A DNA stretch of 64,000 nucleotides from Mycobacterium decipiens (GCF_963853665.1 NZ_OY970459.1:3658001-3722000), one strand, 5' to 3'; shown: positions 1-9,128, numbered from the stretch's first letter. Translations and numbers: made by a program. The notes: generated by a model not told the origin, from the sequence alone.

Positions 1-18
1 GCCTGACCGGGCAGCGGG

Positions 19-741
19 CTAGGCCCACTGCCCGAATTGGGGCTTGAGGATTTCGTTGACGTCCACCCCGACCCCACCAACCGAGCGCTTGTCGATCTCT
101 ACCTGGTGCAGGTGTGCGGCCGGGTGGGCGTACCCCTTGGGCGAGCCCCAGTTGTGCTGCCAGAAGTAGGAGCCCAAGCCGTCGCGCAGCGCCCAATCGA
201 TGGTTTTCGAGTTGGCGTATACCCCGGTCCGCTGGTGTCCGACTACCGACTCCCAGGACCGCAGATACGGAACGATCTGGTTCTTGTACTGCTCATATGA
301 CGGGTTGTCGTCGATCGAGGCGTAGATGGGGGCGCTCGCCGGGCCGCCTGCGGCCGTGTGCAGCTGCAGCCCGCGCTGGGCATGCTGCAGGCCGGCGCCG
401 GCACCGCCCAGCCAGTCGGCGGTGCTCCCCTTGCCGTACTGGTAGCACGACACGATCTTGAGTCCATTGCGGTTCAGGTCACGGGCCTCGGCGAGCTGCA
501 TCGGCTTGCCGAGCATCCAGGCGCCGCCGGGCCGCCGATCCGACACGTATCGGATCGCACCCGCGGCGCCGGCCGCCCTGATCTGGCTGGCGGGGATGAC
601 TCCGGCCGCGTAGTCCAACAAGGTGCCAAGTGAACCCGCCGACGCCGGTACGGCGCGCAACGCCGACGCCGCGACGCCGAGACCCAATAGGCCCGGCGTC
701 GCCGCCGCGCATTTGAGCACATCACGCCGCGAAACCGCCAT
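19..741 (-). CDS. Tat-exported DUF1906 (glycoside-hydrolase-like) protein, Rv2525c family
   Basis: A 240-residue secreted protein. It opens with a twin-arginine signal (SRRDVLK at residues 4-10), then a hydrophobic stretch ending near residue 35 in an Ala-Ser-Ala type cleavage site. The remainder is the DUF1906 domain, a TIM-barrel related to glycoside hydrolases and lysozyme-like enzymes, with the acidic SIDDNPS motif in the middle and a conserved YFWQHNWGS segment late in the domain. Length and sequence match what I recall of M. tuberculosis Rv2525c, a Tat substrate linked to the cell envelope. It is divergent from the next gene. The catalytic activity of the family is not established. Confidence 0.93.
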   Translation of the reverse strand: MAVSRRDVLKCAAATPGLLGLGVAASALRAVPASAGSLGTLLDYAAGVIPASQIRAAGAAGAIRYVSDRRPGGAWMLGKPMQLAEARDLNRNGLKIVSCYQYGKGSTADWLGGAGAGLQHAQRGLQLHTAAGGPASAPIYASIDDNPSYEQYKNQIVPYLRSWESVVGHQRTGVYANSKTIDWALRDGLGSYFWQHNWGSPKGYAHPAAHLHQVEIDKRSVGGVGVDVNEILKPQFGQWA

Positions 742-788
742 ATGCCACAGGGTACGACAAAAGCCCCAGCTGACACACTGACTCCATT

Positions 789-812
789 GGTCACATATAC
801 ATCACGGTGACC
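789..812. promoter_or_regulatory. Inverted repeat GGTCAC-N12-GTGACC between divergent genes
   Basis: Perfect 6-base arms (789-794 and 807-812) separated by 12 bases lie in the 143-base divergent intergenic region between the DUF1906 gene and the Rieske oxygenase gene. The spacing suits a dimeric TetR- or GntR-type repressor. A second AT-rich patch, GTTAGTAAAGTTAC at 852-865, sits just upstream of the oxygenase ribosome site. No binding protein is assigned. Confidence 0.4.
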
Positions 813-884
813 CAACAACCGTCGTGGCCGAATCTTTGTTGTCACTATAAAGTTAGTAAAGTTACCCTCAACGAGGTAGTTCCG

Positions 885-2021
885 ATGGATCACGACCAAC
901 TCATCGACCTCACCCGCCGGGCCTTGAAACTGGCCCGCGACAAATCGACCGACCTCGCGCCCCAGCAGTACGCGGTCGACGCGCGGGACTACACCTCGCC
1001 GGAGCGACACAACCGCGACAAAGCCATGTTGATGTCCAGTCCACAACTGGTCGGTTACGTGTCGGAGCTGGCCAGTCCGGGCGCGTATTGCACCAAGACG
1101 GTGATGGGACGATCCATCCTGCTGACCAGAACGTCCGACGGATCAATCAAGGCGTTCGACAACGTCTGCTTGCACCGGCAGGCACCGGTGGTGACCGGGT
1201 GCGGCACCGCGAAGCGGTTCAGCTGCCCGTACCACGCCTGGACATACGACAACACCGGGCGACTGGTCGGGCTACCGGGCCGCGAAGGCTTCCCCGAGGT
1301 GGCCTCCAAGTCCGATGGGCTTACCGAACTTCCGGCGGCCGAACTCGCCGGGTTCCTTTGGGTGGCACTAGATCCCGGTGCCACCCTGGACGTCGCAGCA
1401 CACCTGGGGCCGCTGGCCGACGAGCTCGACTCGTGGGGGATCGCACGGTGGTCGCCGCTGGGCGAAAAGGTGCTCGACTCCCCAATCAATTGGAAGCTGG
1501 CGGTTGACACCTTCGCGGAGAACTACCACTTCGCTACCGTGCATCAGCAGACTTTTGCCACCATCGCCCGCAGCAACTGCACCGTTTTCGACTCATATGG
1601 TCCGCACCACCGGTTGATCTTCCCGCTCAACACGATCGTGGACCTCGACAACGTTTCCGAGGACCAGTGGGACCCGTTGCACAACATGGTCGTGATCTAC
1701 GCACTGTTCCCGAACATCGTGGTGTCGGTGACGATCGCCAACGGAGAGCTGTTCCGGATCTACCCGGGCGACCACCCGGGTAGGTCCATCACCGTTCATC
1801 AGAACTCGACGCCGCTGGACCTGTCCAACGATGCGGCCGCCGCCGGCGCCGCAGCCGTCTTCGACTACGCACATGCGACTGTGCGCGACGAGGACTACCG
1901 GCTGGCCGAGGGGCTGCAAGCGAACCTGACGGCCGGCATCCGCGACCAGTTGGTGTTCGGGCGCAACGAACCCGGGCTGCAGCATCGCCACCTCACGTGG
2001 GCCCGCGCACTGCGCCAGTAG
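885..2021 (+). CDS. Rieske non-heme iron oxygenase, terminal oxygenase subunit
   Basis: A 378-residue oxygenase alpha subunit. The N-terminal Rieske domain has the CLH...CPYH [2Fe-2S] ligands, and the catalytic domain has the ENYHFATVH mononuclear-iron histidines. It should hydroxylate or demethylate a hydrophobic substrate with electrons from a ferredoxin/reductase, neither of which is encoded nearby. I chose ATG 885 because GAGG lies at 873-876 with good spacing; an upstream in-frame start at 807 would run across the promoter region. It leads the catabolic island; its 3' end overlaps the convergent lipocalin-like gene by 29 bases. The substrate is unknown. Confidence 0.88.
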   Translation: MDHDQLIDLTRRALKLARDKSTDLAPQQYAVDARDYTSPERHNRDKAMLMSSPQLVGYVSELASPGAYCTKTVMGRSILLTRTSDGSIKAFDNVCLHRQAPVVTGCGTAKRFSCPYHAWTYDNTGRLVGLPGREGFPEVASKSDGLTELPAAELAGFLWVALDPGATLDVAAHLGPLADELDSWGIARWSPLGEKVLDSPINWKLAVDTFAENYHFATVHQQTFATIARSNCTVFDSYGPHHRLIFPLNTIVDLDNVSEDQWDPLHNMVVIYALFPNIVVSVTIANGELFRIYPGDHPGRSITVHQNSTPLDLSNDAAAAGAAAVFDYAHATVRDEDYRLAEGLQANLTAGIRDQLVFGRNEPGLQHRHLTWARALRQ

Positions 2022-3366
2022 GCGCGTTGGTCAGCGAGTCGATCACCGCGTCGAGGGCGTCTCGGACATCCTGGTCACAATCCGCCGGCAGCACCGCGGA
2101 TGGCGCCCGCAGCACGTCGAGCGCTTCACGGCGGCGGCCCGAAACTACCATCGGCAGCACGTTGTCCACCGTCGCACTCAAGCCCGGCTCGGCATTCGCG
2201 ACGGCGGCGGCCAGCACATCGATCAGCTCCCAATCCCGGTACAGTGCCAGCGAACGTTCGTAGAAAGCAAAGCCACGCACCGGTCTACCCCGCAGCATTC
2301 CGCGGTAGCGGTACGGACCTGCCAAGTATTCGATCGGCAGGCAATGCGCCGGAACGGCCACCAGGGGCTCCCCAACGAGATCCAGTTGCATTGTGGCGCT
2401 GATGATTCGGTGGCGATCCGGCAGGTACCGGGCGCCAGCGATCGGAGGCAGGAGGGGCCGCACCGAACTTGGCCAGCGGACATAGCTGTTGACGGTGACA
2501 TCGATGTCCTCGGCGCACTGCGGGACCAGGTCAGGATCGGGGTAGCTTGTCGTCACACCGGTAAACGGTTGCAGCGCATTACCATTCATGCGGTCGAACT
2601 GTCGCCAGATGCTCAGATCGACGCCGTTGTCGAGATTGATCGTGCACCATTCATGCGATCTGGCCCGCGGGTCTCCCCCACTTCCCCCGCCGCCCGCATA
2701 CTTCGGAAACCACTGCCGGTCGACATGCCCGGCAACGCCGGAAACCTGTTCGGCCAGCTCTCCCCAGCACAGCGTTCCGGTCATGGCCATTCCGGTTTGG
2801 AAGTAGGAGTAGGTGTCGGGTTGGCCGAAGCAGACGATCTTCCCGTGGTACGTCGAGGCGCCCACTGGTGTCGGAGCGCGTGTCGGCGTCACGGCCAGGT
2901 CCAGCCGCATGGACCGACCGGACTGGTCTTCGCCGACCAGGCTGACCTGGTAGGTGTAGGGCCGCAGTTCCCCTGCGCCGTCGCGGCAAGTGGTCCACGA
3001 CGCGGCGCCGGCACTGCTTTGGTACTCGAGGTCGAGATGCCCCACAGCGACGGACAGCTTGGGCGCCACGCCCGGTTTCATGCTGGCCGGCGGCATGTCG
3101 TAGTCCGTATACGTGCCGTACCCCGCGGTGTCCAGATCGAACAGCGCCAGCGTGTAGAAGTCGGCCACGACCGATCCCCCCGGCCGGTTCTTGTTGAAGA
3201 TGGTCAGGAATGCGAACGACCGGCCGGTTTCGCGCCCGTCGAGCTGACCGCCCAGAAACCAGGTATCGGACTCCTGGTCGGGATGTTCGCCTTCGGCGGC
3301 GGGAAACTCCAGCCAGTCGTCACCGGGCACCAGCCGAAATGGGTACTTGCGCCAGTCGCCATTCAT
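1993..3366 (-). CDS. AttH/CrtC-type lipocalin-like protein
   Basis: A 457-residue protein without signal peptide or membrane segment. The N-terminal two thirds resemble the double lipocalin-like fold of carotenoid 1,2-hydratase/AttH proteins, including a GHVDRQWFPKY segment corresponding to the family's G-x-x-D-R/H-x-W strand, and long beta-rich stretches typical of hydrophobic-ligand binding. Homologues often sit in mycobacterial lipid or terpenoid gene clusters; a hydratase or binding role for the catabolic substrate is inference. Divergent from the aldehyde dehydrogenase gene, with a 42-base gap holding a likely shared promoter (TATGTTAGCGTCAATAG near 3387). Confidence 0.7.
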   Translation of the reverse strand: MNGDWRKYPFRLVPGDDWLEFPAAEGEHPDQESDTWFLGGQLDGRETGRSFAFLTIFNKNRPGGSVVADFYTLALFDLDTAGYGTYTDYDMPPASMKPGVAPKLSVAVGHLDLEYQSSAGAASWTTCRDGAGELRPYTYQVSLVGEDQSGRSMRLDLAVTPTRAPTPVGASTYHGKIVCFGQPDTYSYFQTGMAMTGTLCWGELAEQVSGVAGHVDRQWFPKYAGGGGSGGDPRARSHEWCTINLDNGVDLSIWRQFDRMNGNALQPFTGVTTSYPDPDLVPQCAEDIDVTVNSYVRWPSSVRPLLPPIAGARYLPDRHRIISATMQLDLVGEPLVAVPAHCLPIEYLAGPYRYRGMLRGRPVRGFAFYERSLALYRDWELIDVLAAAVANAEPGLSATVDNVLPMVVSGRRREALDVLRAPSAVLPADCDQDVRDALDAVIDSLTNAPTGAVRGPT

Positions 3367-3408
3367 CTCAGCCCCGCTTTTTTGGCTATGTTAGCGTCAA
3401 TAGTCAAG

Positions 3409-4899
3409 ATGACGGAAAACCCCGAACACCATTCCTACGATGAACTGTTCATCGGCGGAGGCTGGCGCAAACCCGCCGCTGCCGATCGGCTCACGGTCAT
3501 CTCCCCGCACTCCGAAGAGCCGATTGGCCACGCTCCGGTGGCCGGCCTCGACGAGGTAGACGCCGCCGTCGCCGCCGCGCGGCAAGCTTTCGACCACGGT
3601 CCGTGGCCGCGGTTGGAGCCGCAAGAGCGGATGCGCAAGATCGAAGAGCTGGCCGCGATCTACGCGCGCCACCTCGACGAAATGGCCGACCTGATCACCG
3701 CGGAGATGGGGTCGCCGCGCAGTTTCAGCAGACTGGGCCAAGCGGCCGGAGCCGCGTCGCTGATCCACCTCACCCTCGCGGCAGCCCGGGACTTCGGGTG
3801 GACAGAACGCCGCCACGGCGTGCTCGGCGAGGTACACCTGCGCAGGGCTCCGGTCGGGGTGGTCGGGGCGATCGTGCCGTGGAACGTGCCGCAATTCCTG
3901 ATCATGCCCAAGCTGATACCCGCCCTTATCGCAGGCTGCACCGTCATCGTCAAACCGGCGCCGGAGACACCGCTGGACGCCTTGTGGTTGGCCGAGATGA
4001 TCGGCCAAGTTGATCTACCCGACGGCGTGGTATCGGTGCTCACCGGCGGACCGTCGGTGGGCGCGGCGCTGGTGCGCCATCCCGGTGTCGACAAGATCGC
4101 GTTCACCGGTTCCACCGCCACCGGGCGCCGGATTGCCGCCCTGTGCGGAGAACAGCTGAAACGGGTGAGCCTGGAGTTGGGTGGCAAGTCGGCCGCCATC
4201 ATTCTCGACGACGCCGACATCGACAAGACCGTTGCGGCATTAAAGACGGCCGGCCTGATGAACAACGGACAGGCCTGCGTGGCACAGACCCGAATCCTGG
4301 TCAGCGAACGGCGTCATGACGACGTCGTCGACGCGTTGGCCGAGATGATGTCGGCCCTGCGCGTCGGCGATCCCGCCGACGAGGCGACCGACATCGGACC
4401 TCTGGTCACCCGACGGCAACAACATCGGGTCCAGGATTACATCCGCTGCGGGGAAGGGGACGGCGCCCGCATCGTGGTCGGTGGCTGGGACAACCCGGCC
4501 GGGCGCGGCTGGTACGTGCGGCCGACGCTGTTCACCGACGCCACGAACGACATGCGCATCGCCCGGGAGGAGATATTCGGCCCGGTCCTGACCGTCCTGA
4601 CTTACCGGGACGAGGACGATGCGGTGCGGATCGCCAACGACAGCGATTACGGTCTGGCCGGTTCGGTGTGGACCGCCGATTCGGCCCACGGGCTCGAAGT
4701 CGCCGCGCGGGTGCGGGCCGGGACCTATGGCATCAACATGTACACGCTCGACATCAGCACCCCGTTCGGCGGCTTCAAGCAATCGGGCATCGGGCGCGAA
4801 TTCGGGCCCGAGGGCCTTGGTGAGTATGTCGAGCTGCAGACGGTGCTGTGCAAGGGAAAGATGCCGCCGGTCAAGGGGATTCGGGAACCTGCAGGGTGA
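3409..4899 (+). CDS. Aldehyde dehydrogenase (NAD(P)-dependent)
   Basis: A 496-residue member of the ALDH superfamily, oxidising an aldehyde to the acid. Visible signatures: PWNVPQ near residue 157, FTGSTATG around 232-239, catalytic-base motif ELGGKSA with Glu256, and active-site Cys290 in GQAC. The open frame extends far upstream (to 2344) but that stretch lies antisense to the lipocalin-like gene; ATG 3409 gives the usual family N-terminus. The 3' end overlaps the convergent MaoC-like gene by 29 bases. In context it probably oxidises an aldehyde released by the Rieske or P450 enzymes. Confidence 0.93.
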   Translation: MTENPEHHSYDELFIGGGWRKPAAADRLTVISPHSEEPIGHAPVAGLDEVDAAVAAARQAFDHGPWPRLEPQERMRKIEELAAIYARHLDEMADLITAEMGSPRSFSRLGQAAGAASLIHLTLAAARDFGWTERRHGVLGEVHLRRAPVGVVGAIVPWNVPQFLIMPKLIPALIAGCTVIVKPAPETPLDALWLAEMIGQVDLPDGVVSVLTGGPSVGAALVRHPGVDKIAFTGSTATGRRIAALCGEQLKRVSLELGGKSAAIILDDADIDKTVAALKTAGLMNNGQACVAQTRILVSERRHDDVVDALAEMMSALRVGDPADEATDIGPLVTRRQQHRVQDYIRCGEGDGARIVVGGWDNPAGRGWYVRPTLFTDATNDMRIAREEIFGPVLTVLTYRDEDDAVRIANDSDYGLAGSVWTADSAHGLEVAARVRAGTYGINMYTLDISTPFGGFKQSGIGREFGPEGLGEYVELQTVLCKGKMPPVKGIREPAG

Positions 4900-5317
4900 G
4901 CTCCACCGGGCAGCACAGCGCGCCGTGCTGGTTGATAACCTCGATCTGGATGTCGACAAGGTAGCGCGGCGGGTCGACGGAGGTGTCACGCCGTTTGGCC
5001 ACCGCCCGGCCCCGGCCAACGATGGTGTCACCGGCATAGACCGCGCCGGATACCCGCATCCGGCGCCGCACCACGCGGCTGCCCGGGCCTGCCCAGTCGG
5101 TCGCGATCCGATCGACGAACCCCGCCAGATGCATCGTGTTGACGAAAATCGTCGGGTTGCCCTGGCTTTGGGCATAGCCGGGGTCGAAATGGCCGGGGTA
5201 ATAATCCCAGGTTGCGCCGGCGTTCTCCACCACCCGCTGGTAGCTGATCCGGTCGGTCACCTCGGGCAGCTCGACCGGAACGTTGATCTGGTTCCAGTCC
5301 AGATCCGGGCCCGTCAC
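4871..5317 (-). CDS. MaoC-type hotdog dehydratase, C-terminal-type subunit
   Basis: A 148-residue hotdog-fold protein of the MaoC/acyl dehydratase type, with the PTIFVNTMHLAGFVDR and YAGDTIVGRG segments typical of the second half of double-hotdog enoyl-CoA hydratases. It starts at GTG 5317, overlapping the upstream gene's stop as GTGA, so the two are translationally coupled. Split MaoC pairs act as heteromeric hydratases on bulky enoyl-CoAs in mycobacterial sterol breakdown (ChsH1/ChsH2); a similar role on a related substrate is inferred. Confidence 0.8.
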   Translation of the reverse strand: MTGPDLDWNQINVPVELPEVTDRISYQRVVENAGATWDYYPGHFDPGYAQSQGNPTIFVNTMHLAGFVDRIATDWAGPGSRVVRRRMRVSGAVYAGDTIVGRGRAVAKRRDTSVDPPRYLVDIQIEVINQHGALCCPVELTLQVPESP

Positions 5318-5856
5318 GAGGCCTCCCCGGAGCGTGCCCCGGGAGTGAACCGGAACAAGGTATTCCGGCTTCTGGCCACCACGGCACCGTCCTGTCGGCG
5401 ATAGGTCTGCAGCGTTTCCACGAAATGACCGACGCCCAGCCGGGTCCGCTTTTCCGGCGACACCGACACCAGCTGCTCGACAACGGTAAGCAGATCACCC
5501 TCGACGATGGGTTGCAGAAACTCGGCGTCGTTGGCCGCGTTGACGAATGTCGTGCCGGGTAACGGTACCCGCAGCGCAACCGATGTGGCCGGTGCTCTCG
5601 CGCCCGCTTGATCCGATGGCTGCCACGGCGGGGGTATCAGCCATCCCGGCAACAAAGCCGGTGGGGCAAGTAACCCTCCCCAACGTTGACCGGCGTATGC
5701 GGCGTCCCAATAGGAACGATTGCCGTCGTGGACCAGGGCGGCGAACAACTGGATGCGCGCACCGCTGACCACCGTCGCCGCGGTTCGCGGTTCGGTCGTC
5801 GCGCCGAGAATCCGCAGCGCATCCGCATAGGTACCGAAAGCCAATTCGTAGCTCAC
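5314..5856 (-). CDS. MaoC-type hotdog dehydratase, N-terminal (FAS1-like) subunit
   Basis: A 180-residue partner of the preceding MaoC gene. It has the PPALLPGWLIPPPW loop and the GTTFVNAANDAEFLQPIVEGDLL region of the FAS1-like N-terminal dehydratase domain, normally the substrate-binding half of the double hotdog. It overlaps the downstream subunit by 4 bases. Together they most likely form a heteromeric 2-enoyl-CoA hydratase for a bulky acyl-CoA. Confidence 0.8.
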   Translation of the reverse strand: MSYELAFGTYADALRILGATTEPRTAATVVSGARIQLFAALVHDGNRSYWDAAYAGQRWGGLLAPPALLPGWLIPPPWQPSDQAGARAPATSVALRVPLPGTTFVNAANDAEFLQPIVEGDLLTVVEQLVSVSPEKRTRLGVGHFVETLQTYRRQDGAVVARSRNTLFRFTPGARSGEAS

Positions 5857-5880
5857 TTGATAGCCATGATTTCGATCAGC

Positions 5881-6309
5881 TCACATGACGAGCGGAAACC
5901 GGCTCGGAACCGAATCCCAGTGCAGTTCACGGGAAGTGAAGTACCACCCGCCCCGCTCGTAGCTCAGCTGATCCCGGTAGGTCCCGGTGGCCAGCAGGGT
6001 GGCGTCGCCATATCCGCTGACCGCGAAAAGCACGGCGGCACAGCGCTGGATCGCATTGACCCCGTCGACGTGGATCTCGTGGTCGAGGGTGACCAGGCGT
6101 TGCCCATTGCCGCCGTCGAAGGCCGAGCTCAGATCGTCGACCGGCTCGCCGTCACGGGTGTAGCTGGCACCGGCGTGGCGGAACGTGGCGATCCAGGTGT
6201 CGCGGTCGCCATCGGAATAGGCCCGATTGTGCCGGGCGGACAGATCCAGGATGGCGGCGCGGGCCGTTGCGGCGTGCAGCATTTGCTCCTGCTGATAGGT
6301 CATGGTCAT
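5881..6309 (-). CDS. SnoaL/NTF2-like protein
   Basis: A 142-residue NTF2-like protein with the family's early helix (AAILDLSARHNRAYSDGD), the DTWIATF strand and the WYFTSRELHW C-terminal strand. Members act as small isomerases, dehydratases or ring-hydroxylating dioxygenase beta subunits. Since two Rieske alpha subunits occur nearby, a beta-subunit role is possible, though KshA-type oxygenases lack one. Start chosen at ATG 6309; a longer frame to 6354 would overlap the upstream gene. Short gap to the MaoC genes, so same operon. Confidence 0.7.
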   Translation of the reverse strand: MTMTYQQEQMLHAATARAAILDLSARHNRAYSDGDRDTWIATFRHAGASYTRDGEPVDDLSSAFDGGNGQRLVTLDHEIHVDGVNAIQRCAAVLFAVSGYGDATLLATGTYRDQLSYERGGWYFTSRELHWDSVPSRFPLVM

Positions 6310-6350
6310 CGTGTGCTCAAGCCTCCCGCGAAACTGACGTAACACTAAAC

Positions 6351-7919
6351 TCACCGGCGAACTACGTAGCCGTGGCGTTCACGGTCCCAGGCCCCCGGAC
6401 TCAGCCCTCGGGCACGCAATTGATCTTTGCGTATCCGTCCGATGCCATTTTTCGGAAGCTCGTTGACCGTCTCGACAAACCGCGGCACGCAAAAGTAGGG
6501 CATCCGCACTGCGCAGAAATCGAGCAGTTCGGCACAATCCAGTGCAGCCCCAGGGCGCAACGTCACAATGAGGAGGATGTCGTCCTCGCCAACTTCACCG
6601 GGGACGCCCACCGCCGCGGCTTCGGCCACCGCCGGATGGCGCATGACGACGGTCTCCACCTCCACCGAGGAGACGTTCTCTCCGCGTCTGCGCAGCGAAT
6701 CCTTCAGGCGGTCCACGAAAGTCAGACTCCGGCCCCCGTCTTCGCCACCGTCGATCCTGCCCAAGTCTCCGGTGCGGAACCACTCAGGGTGCCGATCCAG
6801 CCGCCCACCGTGACCTAGGTACCCTTCGCTCATTACGTGCGGATACCTAGCCCGGCAGGCGATCTCCCCGACCACTCCGGCCGGCAAGGCAACGCCGTCC
6901 TCGTCGACGATGCGCACGTCGAAATTCGGGTTGGGCCGGCCCGACGCTGCGGTGATCCCGTCATCGGCGACGCCTTTGACGGCGATGGGAAATGCCTCGG
7001 TCAGCCCATACATCGTGACGATGCGACAGCCGTAGCGCTCCTCGATCGCATGGTAGCGGCTCGCGTCGATGGGCGCAGCGGAGATGAACCGCAGCGGCAA
7101 CCGCGCATCACGTGGATCGGCGGGAAGGTTCTGCAGCATCGAAACCATCGCGCCGGCGCCGACGAAACCGATTGCTCCATGGGCGCGCACGTCGTCCCAC
7201 ACCTCGGCGGGATGAAACGCACCGGCGAGCACGGTTGTCCCGCCCACCAGCATCGGGGACAGCACGCTGGGTGCCGCGCTCAAGTGGTAGAGGGGCATCG
7301 CGGTCCACAACACCTCGCCCGCGCGCAACTCCCAGGACGAGGCGACGGTCGCAGCCACCGAGAACAGGTAATGCCACGATGTGGCAACCGCTTTGGAAGC
7401 TCCGGTGGTGCCCGAGGTGAAGAACAGCGAGCCCACCTCCCCAGCCTCGGCAGAATCGTCCAGCGGGGCGGCATCGCGCATCAGCGCGCTGTTGAGTGAA
7501 TCACCTTGCACCACAATATCGGCAATCGTTTCCAAGCTGGGCAGTATCGCGTCGACCCTGGGGCGTCGCTCTGGGTCGGTCAGGATCACCTTCGCCCGCG
7601 ACAAGCGCAGGGCGTGCAGTAGGAAGTCGCCCTTGTTCGCGGCGTTCACCGCCGCGCTCACCGCGCCAATCCGTGCTGCACCCAGCCAGAAGTAGATCCA
7701 TTCCGGGCAGGTCGCGGTGAACAGCGCCACCCGGTCGCCCCGGCCGACACCCAGGTCGGCTAGCACGTTCGCCGCCGCGCAGGACCGCCGTCGCATCTGC
7801 TCGAAGGTAACCTCGGTGCCGGCCACGCACATCATCACCCGATCGGGAAACTGCTCAGCTCGACGGTCCAGCACGGCCGGCACCGTGAAACGATCGACGC
7901 CGAAATTCGAGGGCGCCAA
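6351..7919 (-). CDS. Acyl-CoA synthetase (AMP-binding, ANL superfamily)
   Basis: A 522-residue adenylating enzyme activating a carboxylic acid as its CoA thioester. Motifs: P-loop FFTSGTTGASKAV, the TMYGLTEAF core, WFRTGDLG, and the hinge/C-terminal region VDRLKDSLRRRGENVSSVEVE; the catalytic lysine lies near the C-terminus in NGIGRIRKDQLR. A longer frame to 8036 overlaps the Rieske gene; the TTG at 7919 lies five bases after that gene's stop behind a GGGGGG run and gives the family-typical start, so I prefer it. Co-transcribed with the Rieske gene. Confidence 0.85.
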   Translation of the reverse strand: MAPSNFGVDRFTVPAVLDRRAEQFPDRVMMCVAGTEVTFEQMRRRSCAAANVLADLGVGRGDRVALFTATCPEWIYFWLGAARIGAVSAAVNAANKGDFLLHALRLSRAKVILTDPERRPRVDAILPSLETIADIVVQGDSLNSALMRDAAPLDDSAEAGEVGSLFFTSGTTGASKAVATSWHYLFSVAATVASSWELRAGEVLWTAMPLYHLSAAPSVLSPMLVGGTTVLAGAFHPAEVWDDVRAHGAIGFVGAGAMVSMLQNLPADPRDARLPLRFISAAPIDASRYHAIEERYGCRIVTMYGLTEAFPIAVKGVADDGITAASGRPNPNFDVRIVDEDGVALPAGVVGEIACRARYPHVMSEGYLGHGGRLDRHPEWFRTGDLGRIDGGEDGGRSLTFVDRLKDSLRRRGENVSSVEVETVVMRHPAVAEAAAVGVPGEVGEDDILLIVTLRPGAALDCAELLDFCAVRMPYFCVPRFVETVNELPKNGIGRIRKDQLRARGLSPGAWDRERHGYVVRR

Positions 7920-7923
7920 GGGA

Positions 7924-9012
7924 TCAGGCCCCCCAGACCGCCGGGTCGGGTTCGCCCTCGGGCGTGTACCCAAAATCGGTCGGCGTGGGTTGCTCGCCCG
8001 GGTAGAAGCGGTGTGCCCAGCGGCGCAGGGCGGCATAGTCGTGCGCTTCCTCGGGCGCCAGGTTCGGCTTCTCCAGGTATTTCATGTTCTCCCAGGTGAA
8101 GAAGTCCTGTTTGATGACCTCTTGTTGGAGCGCCAAGAACTTGGCGGCGCGGCCGTTGGGCACACCGCCGGTGTCACCGGGCTCGCGAACGGAGGCTTGG
8201 GTGTAGAAGTAGTCGGTGTAGTCCTCGTCGACCGGTGTCTGCCCGGTGACCTGGACGGTGGCCACCAGGTCGCCGGGGAAGCGAACGACTCCCAACCCCA
8301 GCGAATAGTTGTCGTAGACGATCTTGGCGTCGACCGGACCATGCGGAGTCAACCAGGTCTTCGCCCGGCCGCCACCGAAGTTCGCGTTGACCGTGGCATG
8401 CAGGTGGTAGCCCGAAACCTCAAATGAGGCGGTGTTTGCCGGGTTCGCGGCCTTGTGTACGTACTGGACGTGGTAAGGGTCCGCGGCGTTCTCGATGATC
8501 ATCTGCGGATGCACTTTGACTCGGTTGAGCATCCGACTGTGCGGGTGCAGCGGGTAGTACTCGCCGGTCTCCAGTTCCGGTAGCACCGGCGGTTGCCAGT
8601 ACGGTGACCTACCGTGGCGCTCGTGCCAGACCAGGATGAAGCCGTACCACACAATGGTCGGGTAGGTACGGATCCGGACGTTGTTCTTACAGCCGATCTT
8701 GCTGTACGGGATCAGCGCGTTGGTGCCGTCACCACGCCAATGCCAACCATGCCAAGGGCAGACGATGTGTTCCCCCGCCACGGTGCCGCCGACGCCCAGA
8801 TTCGCGCCGAGGTGCTGGCAGTAGGCGTCCAGCACGTGCACCGCGCCGGATCCGGTACGAAATAACACCAGCTCGGAACCGAAGTAGTGCAAGCGCTTGA
8901 CCTCACCGGCGCCCAGGTCGGATGCGAAAGCAACGATAAACCACCCCGTCGGAAACCGGTACGAGGAGAGCGCGATCCCGCCCGGACCGAACTCCCGTTC
9001 CGACGGATCCAT
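7924..9012 (-). CDS. Rieske oxygenase, KshA-like terminal oxygenase
   Basis: A 362-residue oxygenase with Rieske ligands CQHLGANLG...CPWHGWHW and a catalytic-iron segment ENAADPYHVQYVHK. Overall layout resembles 3-ketosteroid 9-alpha-hydroxylase oxygenase (KshA) and relatives, which hydroxylate steroid or bile-acid rings without a beta subunit. No KshB-like reductase is in the window, so electrons must come from elsewhere. Sits at the head of the minus-strand operon with the CoA ligase, NTF2-like and MaoC genes. The exact substrate cannot be read from the sequence. Confidence 0.88.
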   Translation of the reverse strand: MDPSEREFGPGGIALSSYRFPTGWFIVAFASDLGAGEVKRLHYFGSELVLFRTGSGAVHVLDAYCQHLGANLGVGGTVAGEHIVCPWHGWHWRGDGTNALIPYSKIGCKNNVRIRTYPTIVWYGFILVWHERHGRSPYWQPPVLPELETGEYYPLHPHSRMLNRVKVHPQMIIENAADPYHVQYVHKAANPANTASFEVSGYHLHATVNANFGGGRAKTWLTPHGPVDAKIVYDNYSLGLGVVRFPGDLVATVQVTGQTPVDEDYTDYFYTQASVREPGDTGGVPNGRAAKFLALQQEVIKQDFFTWENMKYLEKPNLAPEEAHDYAALRRWAHRFYPGEQPTPTDFGYTPEGEPDPAVWGA

Positions 9013-9053
9013 AGCGAGTTCTCCGTACTAGACGCTGGCGCGCCCTAGTTATT

Positions 9054-9069
9054 GTTACTATCTTAGTGC
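9054..9069. promoter_or_regulatory. Candidate regulator site upstream of the KshA-like operon
   Basis: The AT-rich run GTTACTATCTTAGTGC stands out in the GC-rich gap 9013-9128 upstream of the Rieske operon. Its core CTATCTTAG (9058-9066) is the exact reverse complement of CTAAGATAG at 11536-11544, in the divergent promoter of the GntR regulator. A shared operator for that regulator is the simplest reading. Confidence 0.45.
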
Positions 9070-9128
9070 TTGCACGTCAACTTTTCTGGATTCGCTTTGT
9101 GGCGCAAGGACTTTCCCAACAATGACGG

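Noticed and set aside
2344..3408. Long upstream extension of the aldehyde dehydrogenase frame
   Set aside because: It lies antisense to the well-supported lipocalin-like gene and has no family similarity; the normal ALDH N-terminus begins at 3409.
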